64,000 nucleotides of DNA from Streptomyces griseoloalbus. GTDB lineage: Bacteria > Actinomycetota > Actinomycetes > Streptomycetales > Streptomycetaceae. The position numbers and the translations under genes were made by a program. Positions 1 through 8,897 of this stretch are shown here, piece after piece. Under the pieces are notes generated by a model. The model was not told the origin of the DNA, did not search any database, and saw only the letters and a program-made list of their open reading frames with translations. Position 1 is the first letter of the stretch; every line of letters begins with the position of its first letter. The stretch is from NCBI GenBank assembly GCA_014650015.1, contig BMUD01000011.1, positions 186,001 to 250,000 of the forward strand. The letters are read 5' to 3'.

Positions 1-8
1 GGACGCCC

Positions 9-1100
9 ATGGGTAACCGCGGCAAGCCCCGCGGCGCCCCGGAGAGCGCCGCGGAGAATCTGCTGCCGACCGGCTCCCGCCGCGCGGCCGGCCCGGCCTC
101 CGGGCGCACCCGGGCCGAGCGGCGCAAGCTCCAGCGCAAGGTCAAGCGGCGCCGCAGGCGCAGCGCGGTCAAGGAGATCCCCCTCCTCATCGGCGTCGCC
201 GTGCTGATAGCGCTGGTGCTGAAGACCTTCCTGGTCCAGGCCTTCGTCATCCCGTCCGGCTCCATGGAGCAGACGATCCGGATCGGCGACCGGGTGCTGG
301 TCGACAAGCTCACCCCGTGGTTCGGCTCCAAGCCGCAGCGGGGGGACGTGGTCGTCTTCAAGGACCCCGGTGGCTGGCTCCGGGACGAGCAGACCACACC
401 GAAACAGGACGACCCGGTCGGGATCAAGCAGGTCAAGGAAGGGCTCACCTTCATCGGACTGCTGCCGTCCGAGAACGAGAAGGACCTCATCAAGCGGGTC
501 GTCGGCGTCGGCGGCGACCGGGTCCGGTGCTGCGACACCCGGGGCCGGGTCACCGTCAACGGTGTGCCCCTGAACGAGGACTACCTGTACCCGGGCAACG
601 CCCCGTCGGTGACGCCGTTCGACATCACCGTCCCCGCGGGGCGGCTGTGGGTGATGGGCGACCACCGGGAGAACTCCGCCGACTCCCGATCCCACCAGGA
701 CACCGACTACGGCGGTACCGTCTCCGAGGACGAGGTGGTGGGCCGGGCCATGGTCATCGCCTGGCCGCTCGGTCACTGGAGCACGCTGGAGGAACCCACG
801 ACCTACGCGTCCGTGTCGGACGCGACGCCCGGGTCGACCGCTGTTGCCCCGCTGTCGCATAGGGTTGCCCCGGACGATCCGAACGGAATGGTCCAGCTCC
901 CGAGCCCTGCGGAACTCCCGCTCGTTATGGGAGTGGTGGGCCTGCGTCGGGCTTGGCGCGGGCGGCGGCAGAGAGTGAGGAGTTGGCGTGGGGGATGTGG
1001 CGGTTGGCGCACGGTCCGGTCAGGGCGGCGAGGAACACCGTGGACGTCCCGCGGAGTCGGCCGACCGGGCCGCGGACCGCGCCGTACCCTCCGGGAGTGA
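9..1100 (+). CDS. sipX: Type I signal peptidase (first of three tandem paralogues)
   Basis: Membrane-anchored serine/lysine peptidase that removes Sec and Tat signal peptides on the outer face of the membrane. The N-terminus is basic (residues 33-56), followed by a membrane segment (about 57-79). The catalytic Ser85 lies in SGSME, the general base Lys162 in IKRVVGVGGD, and the conserved GDHREN box at about 218-223. The ATG is 8 bases into the window, so its ribosome binding site is outside. The frame overlaps the next gene by 113 bases; the last ~40 residues are Arg/Gly-rich and may be poorly conserved. Three adjacent paralogues match the sipW-sipX-sipY-sipZ cluster known from S. lividans, with sipW probably just upstream; the symbol is assigned by position. 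Confidence 0.9.
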   Translation: MGNRGKPRGAPESAAENLLPTGSRRAAGPASGRTRAERRKLQRKVKRRRRRSAVKEIPLLIGVAVLIALVLKTFLVQAFVIPSGSMEQTIRIGDRVLVDKLTPWFGSKPQRGDVVVFKDPGGWLRDEQTTPKQDDPVGIKQVKEGLTFIGLLPSENEKDLIKRVVGVGGDRVRCCDTRGRVTVNGVPLNEDYLYPGNAPSVTPFDITVPAGRLWVMGDHRENSADSRSHQDTDYGGTVSEDEVVGRAMVIAWPLGHWSTLEEPTTYASVSDATPGSTAVAPLSHRVAPDDPNGMVQLPSPAELPLVMGVVGLRRAWRGRRQRVRSWRGGCGGWRTVRSGRRGTPWTSRGVGRPGRGPRRTLRE

Positions 1101-1962
1101 CGCGCGGGCGGCCGAGGGCGGCGGAATGAGCGATGACCGGACGAAGGCCGGGGACCAGGGGCCGGGCGACCCTCCGGCCCAGCCGAAGCAGCCCCGCTCC
1201 TTCTGGAAGGAGCTGCCGATCCTGATCGGTATCGCGCTGGTGCTGGCGCTGCTGATCAAGACGTTCCTGGTGCAGGCGTTCTCCATCCCCTCCGACTCGA
1301 TGCAGAACACCCTCCAGCAGGGCGACCGGGTCCTGGTCGACAAGCTCACCCCCTGGTTCGGTTCCGAGCCCGAGCGTGGCGAGGTCGTCGTCTTCCACGA
1401 CCCCGACAACTGGCTCGCCGGCGAGCCGACGCCCGACCCCAATCCCCTGCAGAAGGTCCTCAGCTGGATCGGTCTGATGCCGTCCGCGGAGGAGAAGGAC
1501 CTGATCAAGCGGGTCGTCGGCCTGGGCGGTGACACGGTCGAGTGCAAGGGCACCGGCCCGCTCACGGTCAACGGCATGGCGCTGAACGAGCCGTATGTGT
1601 ACCCCGGCAACACCCCCTGCAGCCAGGACGACCAGGGCGGCCAGTTCAAGGTCAAGGTGCCCGAGGGCCACATCTGGGTCATGGGCGACCACCGGCAGAA
1701 CTCCCGGGACTCCCGTTACAACCAGGCCGACAAGAACCACGGCATGGTCCCCGTGGACAAGGTCGTCGGCCGCGCCGTCGTCATCGCCTGGCCGATCAAC
1801 CGCTGGAACAACCTGCCCGTCCCGGACACCTTCGACCAGCCCGGTCTGGGCACCTCGTCGTCCGCCGCGGCCGTGTCGGTCGCGCCCCAGGGCCTCGCGC
1901 TCGTGGGCGCGGTGCCGCTGGTGCTCCGGCTGCGTCGGCGCAACGGCGCCGGAGAGGGCTGA
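988..1962 (+). CDS. sipY: Type I signal peptidase (second paralogue)
   Basis: Second signal peptidase, 324 residues from a GTG at 988 preceded by a GAGG-type ribosome binding site at 975-982. An ATG at 1126 would remove the overlap with the previous gene and keep every catalytic element, so the start is uncertain. A membrane segment lies at about 76-98. Catalytic Ser104 is in SDSMQ, Lys174 in IKRVVGLGGD, and a GDHRQN box follows. A hydrophobic stretch near the C-terminus followed by an Arg-rich end suggests a second, C-terminal membrane anchor. Probably cotranscribed with the upstream paralogue. Confidence 0.92.
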   Translation: MGDVAVGARSGQGGEEHRGRPAESADRAADRAVPSGSDARAAEGGGMSDDRTKAGDQGPGDPPAQPKQPRSFWKELPILIGIALVLALLIKTFLVQAFSIPSDSMQNTLQQGDRVLVDKLTPWFGSEPERGEVVVFHDPDNWLAGEPTPDPNPLQKVLSWIGLMPSAEEKDLIKRVVGLGGDTVECKGTGPLTVNGMALNEPYVYPGNTPCSQDDQGGQFKVKVPEGHIWVMGDHRQNSRDSRYNQADKNHGMVPVDKVVGRAVVIAWPINRWNNLPVPDTFDQPGLGTSSSAAAVSVAPQGLALVGAVPLVLRLRRRNGAGEG

Positions 1963-1988
1963 CCGGGTGTAGTACTGCCGGGTAGGGT
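1959..1988 (+). promoter_or_regulatory. Probable promoter giving a leaderless sipZ transcript
   Basis: CTGACC (1959-1964), an 18-base spacer and TAGGGT (1983-1988). The expected start lies about 7 bases downstream, on or next to the ATG at 1996. It supports the known arrangement in S. lividans where sipZ begins a separate transcription unit. Confidence 0.55.
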
Positions 1989-1995
1989 GCGGCCC

Positions 1996-2769
1996 ATGAG
2001 TGGTCAGAGCACGACACGTACGGTCCCCGGCGACGGCGGCTCGGGCACCGCCCGGGCGGTCAGCCGGACCGGGCAGCGGCTGTCCGGCCTGGCCGTGGCC
2101 TTGGGGCTGCTGCTGTTCCTCGGCGGATTCGCCTGGGGAGCGGTGGTGTACCGGCCGTACACCGTGCCCACCCCGTCGATGGCGCCGACGATCGGTGCCG
2201 GCGACCGCGTGCTGGCCCAGCGCATCGACGGTGACGACGTCCGCCGCGGTGACGTCGTCGTCTTCGAGGACGCGACGTGGGCGAACGTCCCCGTGGCTAA
2301 GCGGGTGGTAGCCGTCGGCGGCGACAAGGTCTCCTGCTGCCAGGACGGCAAGCTGAAGGTCAACGGCCAGGAGATCGAGGAACCGTATCTCTCCGAGGGC
2401 GTGGCCGAGTTCGGCGGCTTCCCCGAGGTGACCGTGCCGAAGGGACGACTGTTCCTGCTCGGTGACGAGCGCTCCGGGTCGGTCGACTCCACGGCCCATC
2501 TGACCGACGCCGCCAGCGGCACCGTCTCCCGCGGCGCGGTCCGGGCCCGGGTCGACGCCGTGGTCTGGCCGATGGACGGCATGCTGACGGCACCCACCGG
2601 CTTCGAGCAGCTCGGCGCCCTCTCCTCGCCCGGCCCGCTGAGGACCGTCGTCGCGATGGTGATCGCCGGTACCGTGCTCGTGCTGGGCGGGGCCGCGTAC
2701 GGGCCACTGGCCCAGCGGGCGGGCGCGTCGCGGGACCGGGCGAACGCGGAGTCTCCCGGTGGCCGCTGA
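1996..2769 (+). CDS. sipZ: Type I signal peptidase (third paralogue)
   Basis: Smaller signal peptidase of 257 residues. N-terminal membrane segment at about 30-52, catalytic Ser61 in TPSMAPT, Lys102 in AKRVVAVGGD, and a GDERSGS sequence in place of the usual GDHR box. A second hydrophobic segment (about 215-240) looks like a C-terminal anchor. The ATG at 1996 is preferred over an upstream GTG at 1987 because a TAGGGT -10 box ends at 1988, implying a leaderless message. The last bases overlap the next gene, so the two are probably translationally coupled. Confidence 0.92.
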   Translation: MSGQSTTRTVPGDGGSGTARAVSRTGQRLSGLAVALGLLLFLGGFAWGAVVYRPYTVPTPSMAPTIGAGDRVLAQRIDGDDVRRGDVVVFEDATWANVPVAKRVVAVGGDKVSCCQDGKLKVNGQEIEEPYLSEGVAEFGGFPEVTVPKGRLFLLGDERSGSVDSTAHLTDAASGTVSRGAVRARVDAVVWPMDGMLTAPTGFEQLGALSSPGPLRTVVAMVIAGTVLVLGGAAYGPLAQRAGASRDRANAESPGGR

Positions 2770-3316
2770 GCCGGTGCCTGCCGAGCCGCTGCCCGCCGAG
2801 CCGGTCCGGGCGGCCGAGGACTCCTACGAGGGCGGGCTGCGCAGAGTCGCCCGGGTCGTCCTGCTCGACCCGCGGGACCGCATCCTGCTGCTGCACGGCC
2901 ATGAACCGGACGACCCGGCCGACGACTGGTGGTTCACGCCCGGCGGCGGCGTGGAGGGCGACGAGACCCGTGAACAGGCCGCCCTGCGGGAACTCGCGGA
3001 GGAGACCGGTATCACGCAGGTCGAACTGGGGCCGGTGCTGTGGCGGCGGAGGTGTTCCTTCCCGTTCGCCGGGCGCCGCTGGGACCAGGACGAGTGGTAC
3101 TACCTCGCCCGGACCGCCCAGACGGCGACCGCGGCCACGGCACTGACCGAGCTGGAGCGGCGCAGTGTCGCAGGAGCGCGCTGGTGGACGTGCCCGGAAC
3201 TCGCCCGGGCGCATGAGACGGTGTATCCGACCAGACTCGCCGAGCTGGTGCGCACTCTGCTCGACGAAGGTCCCCCGGCCGGACCCGTGACCCTGGACAC
3301 CGAAATCGTCCAGTGA
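2759..3316 (+). CDS. Nudix hydrolase (MutT-like)
   Basis: Hydrolase of nucleoside diphosphate-linked compounds; the substrate is not predictable. It carries a perfect Nudix box at residues 63-85 (Gly63, Glu69, Arg77-Glu78, Glu81-Glu82, Gly84). The GTG start overlaps the end of sipZ by 11 bases, as in the sipZ-mutT pair of other streptomycetes. The first 18 residues are an unusual Pro-Ala-Glu repeat and are probably disordered. Confidence 0.9.
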   Translation: MAAEPVPAEPLPAEPVRAAEDSYEGGLRRVARVVLLDPRDRILLLHGHEPDDPADDWWFTPGGGVEGDETREQAALRELAEETGITQVELGPVLWRRRCSFPFAGRRWDQDEWYYLARTAQTATAATALTELERRSVAGARWWTCPELARAHETVYPTRLAELVRTLLDEGPPAGPVTLDTEIVQ

Positions 3317-3369
3317 CTCCCGGGGCTGGCGCACAATGGTGGGATCGCACGGCTGAAGGGGAACATGCC

Positions 3370-3678
3370 ATGAGCGCCGAGGACCTCGAGAAGTACGAGA
3401 CCGAGATGGAGCTCAAGCTCTACCGGGAGTACCGCGATGTCGTCGGTCTGTTCAAATACGTGATCGAAACCGAGCGGCGCTTCTATCTGACCAACGACTA
3501 CGAGATGCAGGTGCACTCGGTCCAGGGTGAGGTGTTCTTCGAGGTGTCCATGGCGGACGCCTGGGTCTGGGACATGTACCGGCCGGCCCGGTTCGTGAAG
3601 CAGGTGCGCGTGCTCACGTTCAAGGACGTGAACATCGAGGAGCTCAACAAGAGCGACCTGGAGCTCCCGGGTGGGTGA
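3370..3678 (+). CDS. DUF2469 family conserved protein
   Basis: A 102-residue acidic protein (MSAEDLEKYE... start) of the DUF2469 family, conserved in actinobacteria between the signal peptidase/nudix genes and yraN. Function unknown. The ATG at 3370 has a strong AAGGGGAA site seven bases upstream; an in-frame start further upstream would overlap the nudix gene and lacks such a site. No signal peptide or membrane segment. Confidence 0.9.
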   Translation: MSAEDLEKYETEMELKLYREYRDVVGLFKYVIETERRFYLTNDYEMQVHSVQGEVFFEVSMADAWVWDMYRPARFVKQVRVLTFKDVNIEELNKSDLELPGG

Positions 3679-3704
3679 CCGGAGCCCACGTGTGGGTGAC
3701 GGAG

Positions 3705-3713
3705 TTGTCCACA
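3705..3713 (+). promoter_or_regulatory. Perfect DnaA box match
   Basis: TTGTCCACA in the short gap between the DUF2469 gene and yraN is identical to the preferred Streptomyces DnaA box. A single site away from oriC could titrate DnaA or affect the neighbouring gene, or be chance. A second perfect copy lies at 9532-9540. Confidence 0.4.
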
Positions 3714-3787
3714 ACCGCTGAGTTCCCCACCAAGATCCACTCCGCGGGGCGGGATGCGTGACGGTTGGCGCCGGAGGTGGTGCCGAC

Positions 3788-4159
3788 ATGAACACACATC
3801 GGGCACGCAGCGCACTCGGCAGGTACGGCGAGACACTGGCCGCACGGCGGCTCGCCGACGCCGGAATGACGGTGCTGGAGCGCAACTGGCGCTGCGGCAG
3901 GACCGGCGAGATCGACATCGTGGCCAGGGACGGGGACGCCCTGGTCGTCTGCGAGGTGAAGACGCGCAGGGCGGGGCCCTACCAGCACCCCATGGCGGCG
4001 GTCACGCCGGCCAAGGCCGACCGCCTGCGGAGCCTCGCGGAACGCTGGCTCCAGGAACACGGGGGAGCGCCACCCGGCGGTGTCCGCATCGACCTGGTCG
4101 GCGTGCTGCTGCCCGCCCGCGGCGCACCCGTCGTCGAGCATGTCCGAGGGGTGGCCTGA
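3788..4159 (+). CDS. yraN: YraN/UPF0102 family putative endonuclease
   Basis: A 123-residue Holliday-junction-resolvase-like protein. It has the nuclease core pattern [13 protein letters not shown]...VVCEVKTR (Glu and Asp of GEIDIV at about 39-44, E-x-K at about 58-60). Start ATG 3788 is set by the GGAGGTGG site at 3772-3779. The gene ends one base before comM and belongs to the comM-dprA DNA-processing cluster, in line with a role in DNA handling; the biochemical role of the family is still unclear. Confidence 0.9.
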   Translation: MNTHRARSALGRYGETLAARRLADAGMTVLERNWRCGRTGEIDIVARDGDALVVCEVKTRRAGPYQHPMAAVTPAKADRLRSLAERWLQEHGGAPPGGVRIDLVGVLLPARGAPVVEHVRGVA

Positions 4160-4160
4160 C

Positions 4161-5786
4161 ATGGGGTTCGCCCGTACGTGCTCGGTGGCGCTGGTGGGCG
4201 TCGAGGGCGTGGTCGTGGAGGTCCAGGCCGACCTCGAACCGGGGGTCGCGGCATTCACGCTGGTGGGGCTGCCGGACAAGAGCCTGACGGAGAGCAGGGA
4301 CCGGGTCAGGGCTGCCGTGGTCAATTCCGGCGGGGAGTGGCCGCAGAAGAAACTCACCGTGGGGCTCAGCCCGGCCTCGGTGCCGAAGGCGGGCAGCGGA
4401 TTCGACCTGGCGGTCGCCTGTGCGGTGCTCGGCGCCGCCGAGCGGATCGATCCGCGGGTGCTCGCCGACATCGTCATGATCGGAGAACTGGGGCTGGACG
4501 GCCGGGTGCGGCCGGTGCGCGGCATCCTGCCGGCGGTGCTGGCCGCGGCCGACGCGGGCTACGAGCAGGTGGTGGTGCCGGAGTGCGCCGCCGCAGAGGC
4601 GTCACTGGTGCCGGGCGTGTCCGTACTCGGCGTCCGGAGCCTGCGCCAGCTGATCGCGGTGCTCACCGACGAGCCCGTGCCCGAGGAGGAGGCCGAGGAG
4701 CAGGCGCGGCCCGACCCGCTGCTGGCCGGGCTGCGCGTCCCCGGCACCCAGGCGGCGACCGGGATGCACGGCGCCGGCGCGACACAGCACGACCAGGGCC
4801 ATGACCTCGCCGACGTCGTGGGCCAGCTCTCGGCGCGGACGGCGGTGGAGGTGGCCGCGGCGGGCGGACACCACCTCTTCCTGGAGGGCCCGCCCGGAGC
4901 GGGCAAAACCATGCTCGCGGAGCGGCTGCCGTCGATCCTGCCGCCGCTGGACCGGCAGGCGTCGCTGGAGGTGACGGCCGTGCATTCGGTGGCGGGGCTG
5001 CTGCCGCCGGGCAAACCCCTGATCGACGTGGCTCCCTACTGTGCCCCGCACCACTCGGCCACGATGCAGGCACTCGTCGGTGGCGGCCCCGGGACGGCCC
5101 GGCCGGGAGCGGTGTCCCTCGCCCATCGGGGTGTCCTCTTTTTGGATGAAACGCCCGAGTTCAGCAGTCGGGCTCTGGACGCCCTGCGCCAGCCGCTGGA
5201 AGCCGGGCACGTGATCATCGCGCGCAGCGCCGGCGTCGTGCGCTTCCCGGCGCGATTCCTGATGGTGCTCGCCGCCAACCCCTGCCCGTGCGGGCGCTTC
5301 TCCCGGACGAACGACCAGTGCGAGTGCCCGCCCTCGGTGATCCGCCGGTACCAGGCGAGGCTGTCCGGTCCGCTGCTCGACCGGGTCGACCTGCGGGTCG
5401 AGGTCGACCGCGTCACCCGCACCGCACTCACGGCGAGCGGCGCCCGGGGCGAGGCCACCGCCACGGTCGCCCACCGGGTGCGGACGGCCCGGGAACGCGC
5501 CGCGGCCCGCCTCACCGGCACGCCGTGGCGCACCAACAGCGAGATCCCCGGACGGGAACTGCGCAGCCGCTGGCACGCCGCCCCCGGCGCCATGGACGAC
5601 GCCGAACGGAACCTGGAGCGGGGAGTGCTCAGCGCACGGGGGCTCGACCGGGTGCTGCGGGTGGCCTGGACCGTCGCCGACCTGACCGGCCACGACCGGC
5701 CCGACGCCGGGGACGTCGCCCTCGCCCTGCAGTTGCGCACCGGCGTCCCGCGCGGTGTGCCGATGGCCATCGGAGCGATGGCATGA
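4161..5786 (+). CDS. comM: YifB/ComM family Mg-chelatase-like AAA+ ATPase
   Basis: A 541-residue ATPase. The N-terminal part is a Lon-protease-like/ChlI domain (about 1-170). The AAA+ module follows, with Walker A GPPGAGKT at about 243-250 and Walker B GVLFLDE at about 323-329, then a Cys-rich NPCPCG...CECPP segment and the C-terminal Mg_chelatase_C domain. ComM in Vibrio and Haemophilus is a branch-migration helicase for transformation; here it sits between yraN and dprA. The ATG at 4161 directly follows the yraN stop. Its stop overlaps the dprA start (ATGA). Confidence 0.93.
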   Translation: MGFARTCSVALVGVEGVVVEVQADLEPGVAAFTLVGLPDKSLTESRDRVRAAVVNSGGEWPQKKLTVGLSPASVPKAGSGFDLAVACAVLGAAERIDPRVLADIVMIGELGLDGRVRPVRGILPAVLAAADAGYEQVVVPECAAAEASLVPGVSVLGVRSLRQLIAVLTDEPVPEEEAEEQARPDPLLAGLRVPGTQAATGMHGAGATQHDQGHDLADVVGQLSARTAVEVAAAGGHHLFLEGPPGAGKTMLAERLPSILPPLDRQASLEVTAVHSVAGLLPPGKPLIDVAPYCAPHHSATMQALVGGGPGTARPGAVSLAHRGVLFLDETPEFSSRALDALRQPLEAGHVIIARSAGVVRFPARFLMVLAANPCPCGRFSRTNDQCECPPSVIRRYQARLSGPLLDRVDLRVEVDRVTRTALTASGARGEATATVAHRVRTARERAAARLTGTPWRTNSEIPGRELRSRWHAAPGAMDDAERNLERGVLSARGLDRVLRVAWTVADLTGHDRPDAGDVALALQLRTGVPRGVPMAIGAMA

Positions 5787-6943
5787 GCGCCGCGGCCGGA
5801 CCCGAGGACGAGCTGCTGGGCCGGATCTTCCTCACCCGGGTCGTCGAGCCCGGTGACGAGGCCTGCGGGCGCTGGATCCGGGAGCTGGGCGTGGGCGCGG
5901 TGGTGCGGCGGTTACGGGAACGGGGCGAGCCGTTGCCGGGGGTGAGCGGCAAGCGGTGGGCCGGGCTGATCGCCCGGGCCGCCTCGGCCGAGCCGCGCAG
6001 GGATCTCGCCGTGGCGCGCGACGCCGGGGTGCGGTTCGTGTGTCCCGGAGCCGCCGAATGGCCCCGGCAGCTCGACGACCTGGGTGACGCGCGGCCCGTC
6101 GGGCTGTGGGTGCGCGGTCGTGCGGACCTGCGGATGTGGGCGCTGCGCTCGGTCGCCGTCGTCGGCGCCCGCGCCTGCACGGAGTACGGCGCGCACATGG
6201 CCGCCACCCTCGCGGCGGGCCTCGCCGAACGCGGCTGGATCGTGGTGTCCGGTGGTGCCTACGGGGTCGACGGCGCCGCCCACCGCGGCGCGCTCGGCTC
6301 GGGCGGCGCCACCGTAGCGGTCCTCGCCTGCGGGGTCGACCGGCCCTATCCGCGCGGACACACCGCGCTCATCGGCAGAATCGCGGAGCAGGGGCTGGTC
6401 GTCGGAGAGTTGCCGCCGGGCGACCACCCGACACCGAGCAGATTCATCCTCCGCAACCGGGTGATCGCCGCGCTCACCTGGGGCACCGTGGTCGTCGAGG
6501 CCGCCCACCGCAGCGGCTCCCTGGTGACCGCCAGGGCGGCCCGGCGTCTGGGGCGCCACACGATGGGAGTGCCGGGGCCGGCCACCAGTGGGCTCTCCGC
6601 CGGGGTGCACGAACTGCTGCGCCAGGACGCGGTCCTGGTCACCGATGCCGCCGAGGTCGTCGAACTGGTCGGCGACATGGGCGAGCTCGCGCCGGAACGC
6701 CGGGGGCCGGTGCTGCCCCGGGACCTGCTGGACCCGGCCGGCCGTCAGGTCCTCGCCGCGCTGCCGGCACGGGGGACGGTCCGGCCGGAGGAGGTCGCGC
6801 GCGCCGCGCAGACCACCGCGGACGACGCCGTCGCGAGACTGTACGAACTCCGAGCACTTGGTTACGTCGAACGACACGGCGACGGCTGGAAGTTGACGCG
6901 CCAGGCGATGATCTCGGTCCGCGACGGCTCCGGTCCTCGCTGA
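5783..6943 (+). CDS. dprA: DNA-processing protein DprA/Smf
   Basis: A 386-residue single-strand DNA-binding RecA loader. A helical N-terminal region (1-110) precedes the Rossmann-like core with VVGAR (about 129) and the conserved [12 protein letters not shown] and [12 protein letters not shown] motifs; a winged-helix DprA C-terminal domain follows (about 310-370). The start is fixed by the ATGA overlap with comM. Leu44 is encoded by TTA (5912-5914), so full-length translation should depend on the bldA tRNA. Streptomycetes are not known to be naturally competent in the classic way, so the role is probably in recombination or mating. Confidence 0.93.
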   Translation: MSAAAGPEDELLGRIFLTRVVEPGDEACGRWIRELGVGAVVRRLRERGEPLPGVSGKRWAGLIARAASAEPRRDLAVARDAGVRFVCPGAAEWPRQLDDLGDARPVGLWVRGRADLRMWALRSVAVVGARACTEYGAHMAATLAAGLAERGWIVVSGGAYGVDGAAHRGALGSGGATVAVLACGVDRPYPRGHTALIGRIAEQGLVVGELPPGDHPTPSRFILRNRVIAALTWGTVVVEAAHRSGSLVTARAARRLGRHTMGVPGPATSGLSAGVHELLRQDAVLVTDAAEVVELVGDMGELAPERRGPVLPRDLLDPAGRQVLAALPARGTVRPEEVARAAQTTADDAVARLYELRALGYVERHGDGWKLTRQAMISVRDGSGPR

Positions 6944-7214
6944 CGGAGTGTGTTCGGCCGTCCGGGGGAACCCCGACACGCCCTGGAAAATACGCCAGTT
7001 GGGGTGTCCGGGTGATGACACAGAGCGACGGGTGTGTCCCGCCGGGACGGCGTCCGGAACGCATCCGCGCAGGGCCCCACCTCCCTTCTTCGCACACCGC
7101 GACGCCACAGTCACGCTACGCTCACGAGGATCCCGACACGGACAGGCAACTCGACATCGGACAGACAGCCATTCAGGCAGCACCAGTCCACGGCAGAACG
7201 GCACAAGGCGACGA
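6944..7214 (+). promoter_or_regulatory. dprA-whiG intergenic region with possible whiG promoter
   Basis: No gene seen. A TACGCT -10-like hexamer at 7117-7122 would give a leader of about 85 bases for whiG; no convincing -35 box accompanies it. A GC-rich inverted repeat follows the dprA stop (around 6953-6975). In S. coelicolor, as I recall it, this junction carries an integrated element; here dprA and whiG are directly adjacent. Confidence 0.3.
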
Positions 7215-8057
7215 ATGCCCCAGCACACCTCCGGGTCCGACCGGGCGGCCACCCCCCCAGCCGCCCGCGACGGTGGCAGCGTGCGGCCGCCCGCTCCCTC
7301 GACGCTCGACGAGCTGTGGCGGTCGTACAAGGCGACGGGGGACGAACGGCTGCGGGAGCAGCTGATCCTGCACTACTCGCCGCTGGTCAAATACGTCGCC
7401 GGCCGGGTCAGCGTGGGGCTGCCGCCCAATGTCGACCAGGCGGACTTCGTCTCCTCCGGCGTCTTCGGGCTGATCGACGCGATCGAGAAGTTCGACGTCG
7501 ACCGGGAGATCAAGTTCGAGACGTACGCGATCACCCGCATCCGGGGCGCGATGATCGACGAGCTGCGGGCGCTGGACTGGATCCCGCGCTCGGTACGGCA
7601 GAAGGCGCGCAACGTGGAGCGCGCCTACGCCACGCTGGAGGCGCGGCTGCGGCGCACGCCGTCGGAGAGCGAGGTCGCCCGCGAGATGGGCATCGCCGTG
7701 GACGAGCTGCACGCGGTTTTCAGCCAGTTGTCGCTGGCGAACGTCGTCGCCCTCGAGGAGCTGCTGCACGCCGGGGGGGAGGGCGGCGACCGGCTGAGCC
7801 TCATGGACACCCTGGAGGACACCGCCGCCGACAATCCGGTGGAGGTGGCCGAGGACCGGGAGCTGCGGCGGTTCCTGGCGCGGGCGATCAACACGCTGCC
7901 CGAGCGGGAGAAGACCGTCGTCACGCTCTACTACTACGAAGGGCTCACCCTCGCCGAGATCGGCAACGTGCTGGGCGTCACCGAGAGCCGGGTCAGCCAG
8001 ATCCACACCAAGTCGGTGCTCCAGCTGCGCGGGAAACTGGCGAGTTTCGGCCGCTGA
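7215..8057 (+). CDS. whiG: Sporulation RNA polymerase sigma factor WhiG
   Basis: Sigma-28/FliA-type factor that starts sporulation in aerial hyphae; known targets in model species include whiH and whiI. In S. venezuelae it is held by the anti-sigma factor RsiG in complex with c-di-GMP. The 280-residue product has region 2 at about 55-125 ([11 protein letters not shown]...[18 protein letters not shown]), region 3 at about 130-200 and region 4 with the helix-turn-helix [20 protein letters not shown] at 243-262. The ATG at 7215 follows AAGGCG and gives the standard MPQHTSG N-terminus. Near-identical to the S. coelicolor protein as I remember it. Confidence 0.97.
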   Translation: MPQHTSGSDRAATPPAARDGGSVRPPAPSTLDELWRSYKATGDERLREQLILHYSPLVKYVAGRVSVGLPPNVDQADFVSSGVFGLIDAIEKFDVDREIKFETYAITRIRGAMIDELRALDWIPRSVRQKARNVERAYATLEARLRRTPSESEVAREMGIAVDELHAVFSQLSLANVVALEELLHAGGEGGDRLSLMDTLEDTAADNPVEVAEDRELRRFLARAINTLPEREKTVVTLYYYEGLTLAEIGNVLGVTESRVSQIHTKSVLQLRGKLASFGR

Positions 8058-8111
8058 GCCCGGACGGCGGAGACCCGGTCGATCCCCTGGCCGCGGTGGG
8101 TGGGGCGTCCG

Positions 8112-8126
8112 TACAGTGGTCGGGTG
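8112..8126 (+). promoter_or_regulatory. Leaderless -10 element of the TetR gene
   Basis: TACAGT at 8112-8117 followed by six bases and GTG at 8124, the spacing typical of leaderless Streptomyces genes. The -35 region is not recognisable. Confidence 0.45.
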
Positions 8127-8705
8127 CCAAGGATTCGAGCGGCCTCCGTGGCCGAGCACCGGTCGATGCAGCGAGCCGCCCTGCTGGACGCGGCACGCTC
8201 CCTGCTGTCCGAGGGCGGTACGGAGGCGCTGACCTTCCCGGCCCTCGCCGAGCGCACCGGCCTGGCGCGCTCGTCCGTGTACGAGTACTTCCGCTCGCGG
8301 GCGGCCGTGGTCGAGGAGCTGTGCGAGGCCGACTTCCCGGTCTGGGCGGCCGAGGTCGAGGCGGCGATGGCGGTCGCCGACGGGGGCGAGGCCAAGGTCG
8401 AGGCATATGTGCGCAAGCAGCTGGAACTGGTGGGGGACCGGCGGCACCGCGCCGTGGTCGCGATCTCCGCGAGTGAGCTCGATGCCGGTGCCCGGGAGAA
8501 GATCCGCGCGGCGCACGGCGGACTCGTCGCGTTGATCGTCGAGGCCCTGGGCGACCTCGGTCATGCCCAGCCCCGCCTCGCGGCCATGCTGCTCCAGGGT
8601 GTGGTCGACGCGGCCGTGCGCCGCATCGAGCTGGGAGCGGCGGAACATCCGGACGCCATCACCGAAGCGGCGGTCTCGATGGCCATCAGGGGCGTGAGGG
8701 GCTGA
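8124..8705 (+). CDS. TetR/AcrR family transcriptional regulator
   Basis: One-component repressor of 193 residues. The N-terminal helix-turn-helix (about 15-62) includes LTFPALAERTGLARSSVYEYF; the all-helical C-terminal ligand domain is diverged and its ligand unknown. The GTG at 8124 is preferred because a TACAGT box predicts a leaderless message; an upstream GTG at 8100 is possible. It lies 66 bases after whiG on the same strand and is conserved at this place in streptomycetes, but the leaderless promoter suggests independent transcription. Confidence 0.88.
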   Translation: MPRIRAASVAEHRSMQRAALLDAARSLLSEGGTEALTFPALAERTGLARSSVYEYFRSRAAVVEELCEADFPVWAAEVEAAMAVADGGEAKVEAYVRKQLELVGDRRHRAVVAISASELDAGAREKIRAAHGGLVALIVEALGDLGHAQPRLAAMLLQGVVDAAVRRIELGAAEHPDAITEAAVSMAIRGVRG

Positions 8706-8725
8706 CGGCCGGGGGCCGACAACCG

Positions 8726-8763
8726 CGGGCCCACCGGCCCGAGGCGACCCGGGCCCACCGGCC
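8726..8763. repeat. Short direct repeat
   Basis: Two copies of CGGGCCCACCGGCC at 8726-8739 and 8750-8763, between the TetR gene and the end of the M23 gene. Confidence 0.5.
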
Positions 8764-8861
8764 GGAGGCCGACCGCTCCAGCCGCGCCACGGTGTGCGCC
8801 CGCACGGGGTCGGGTCCGCGTGTGCCGCGGTGGGGGCGGGCCGGCGTGCGGGGCGCGCAGT

Positions 8862-8897
8862 GCTCATCGTGGCAGCAGGGCTCATCGTGGCAGCGGG
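8862..8897. repeat. 18-bp tandem duplication at the 3' end of the M23 gene
   Basis: Two adjacent copies of GCTCATCGTGGCAGCRGG (8862-8879 and 8880-8897). The second contains the M23 stop codon and last codons, so the terminal codons were tandemly duplicated past the stop. Confidence 0.6.
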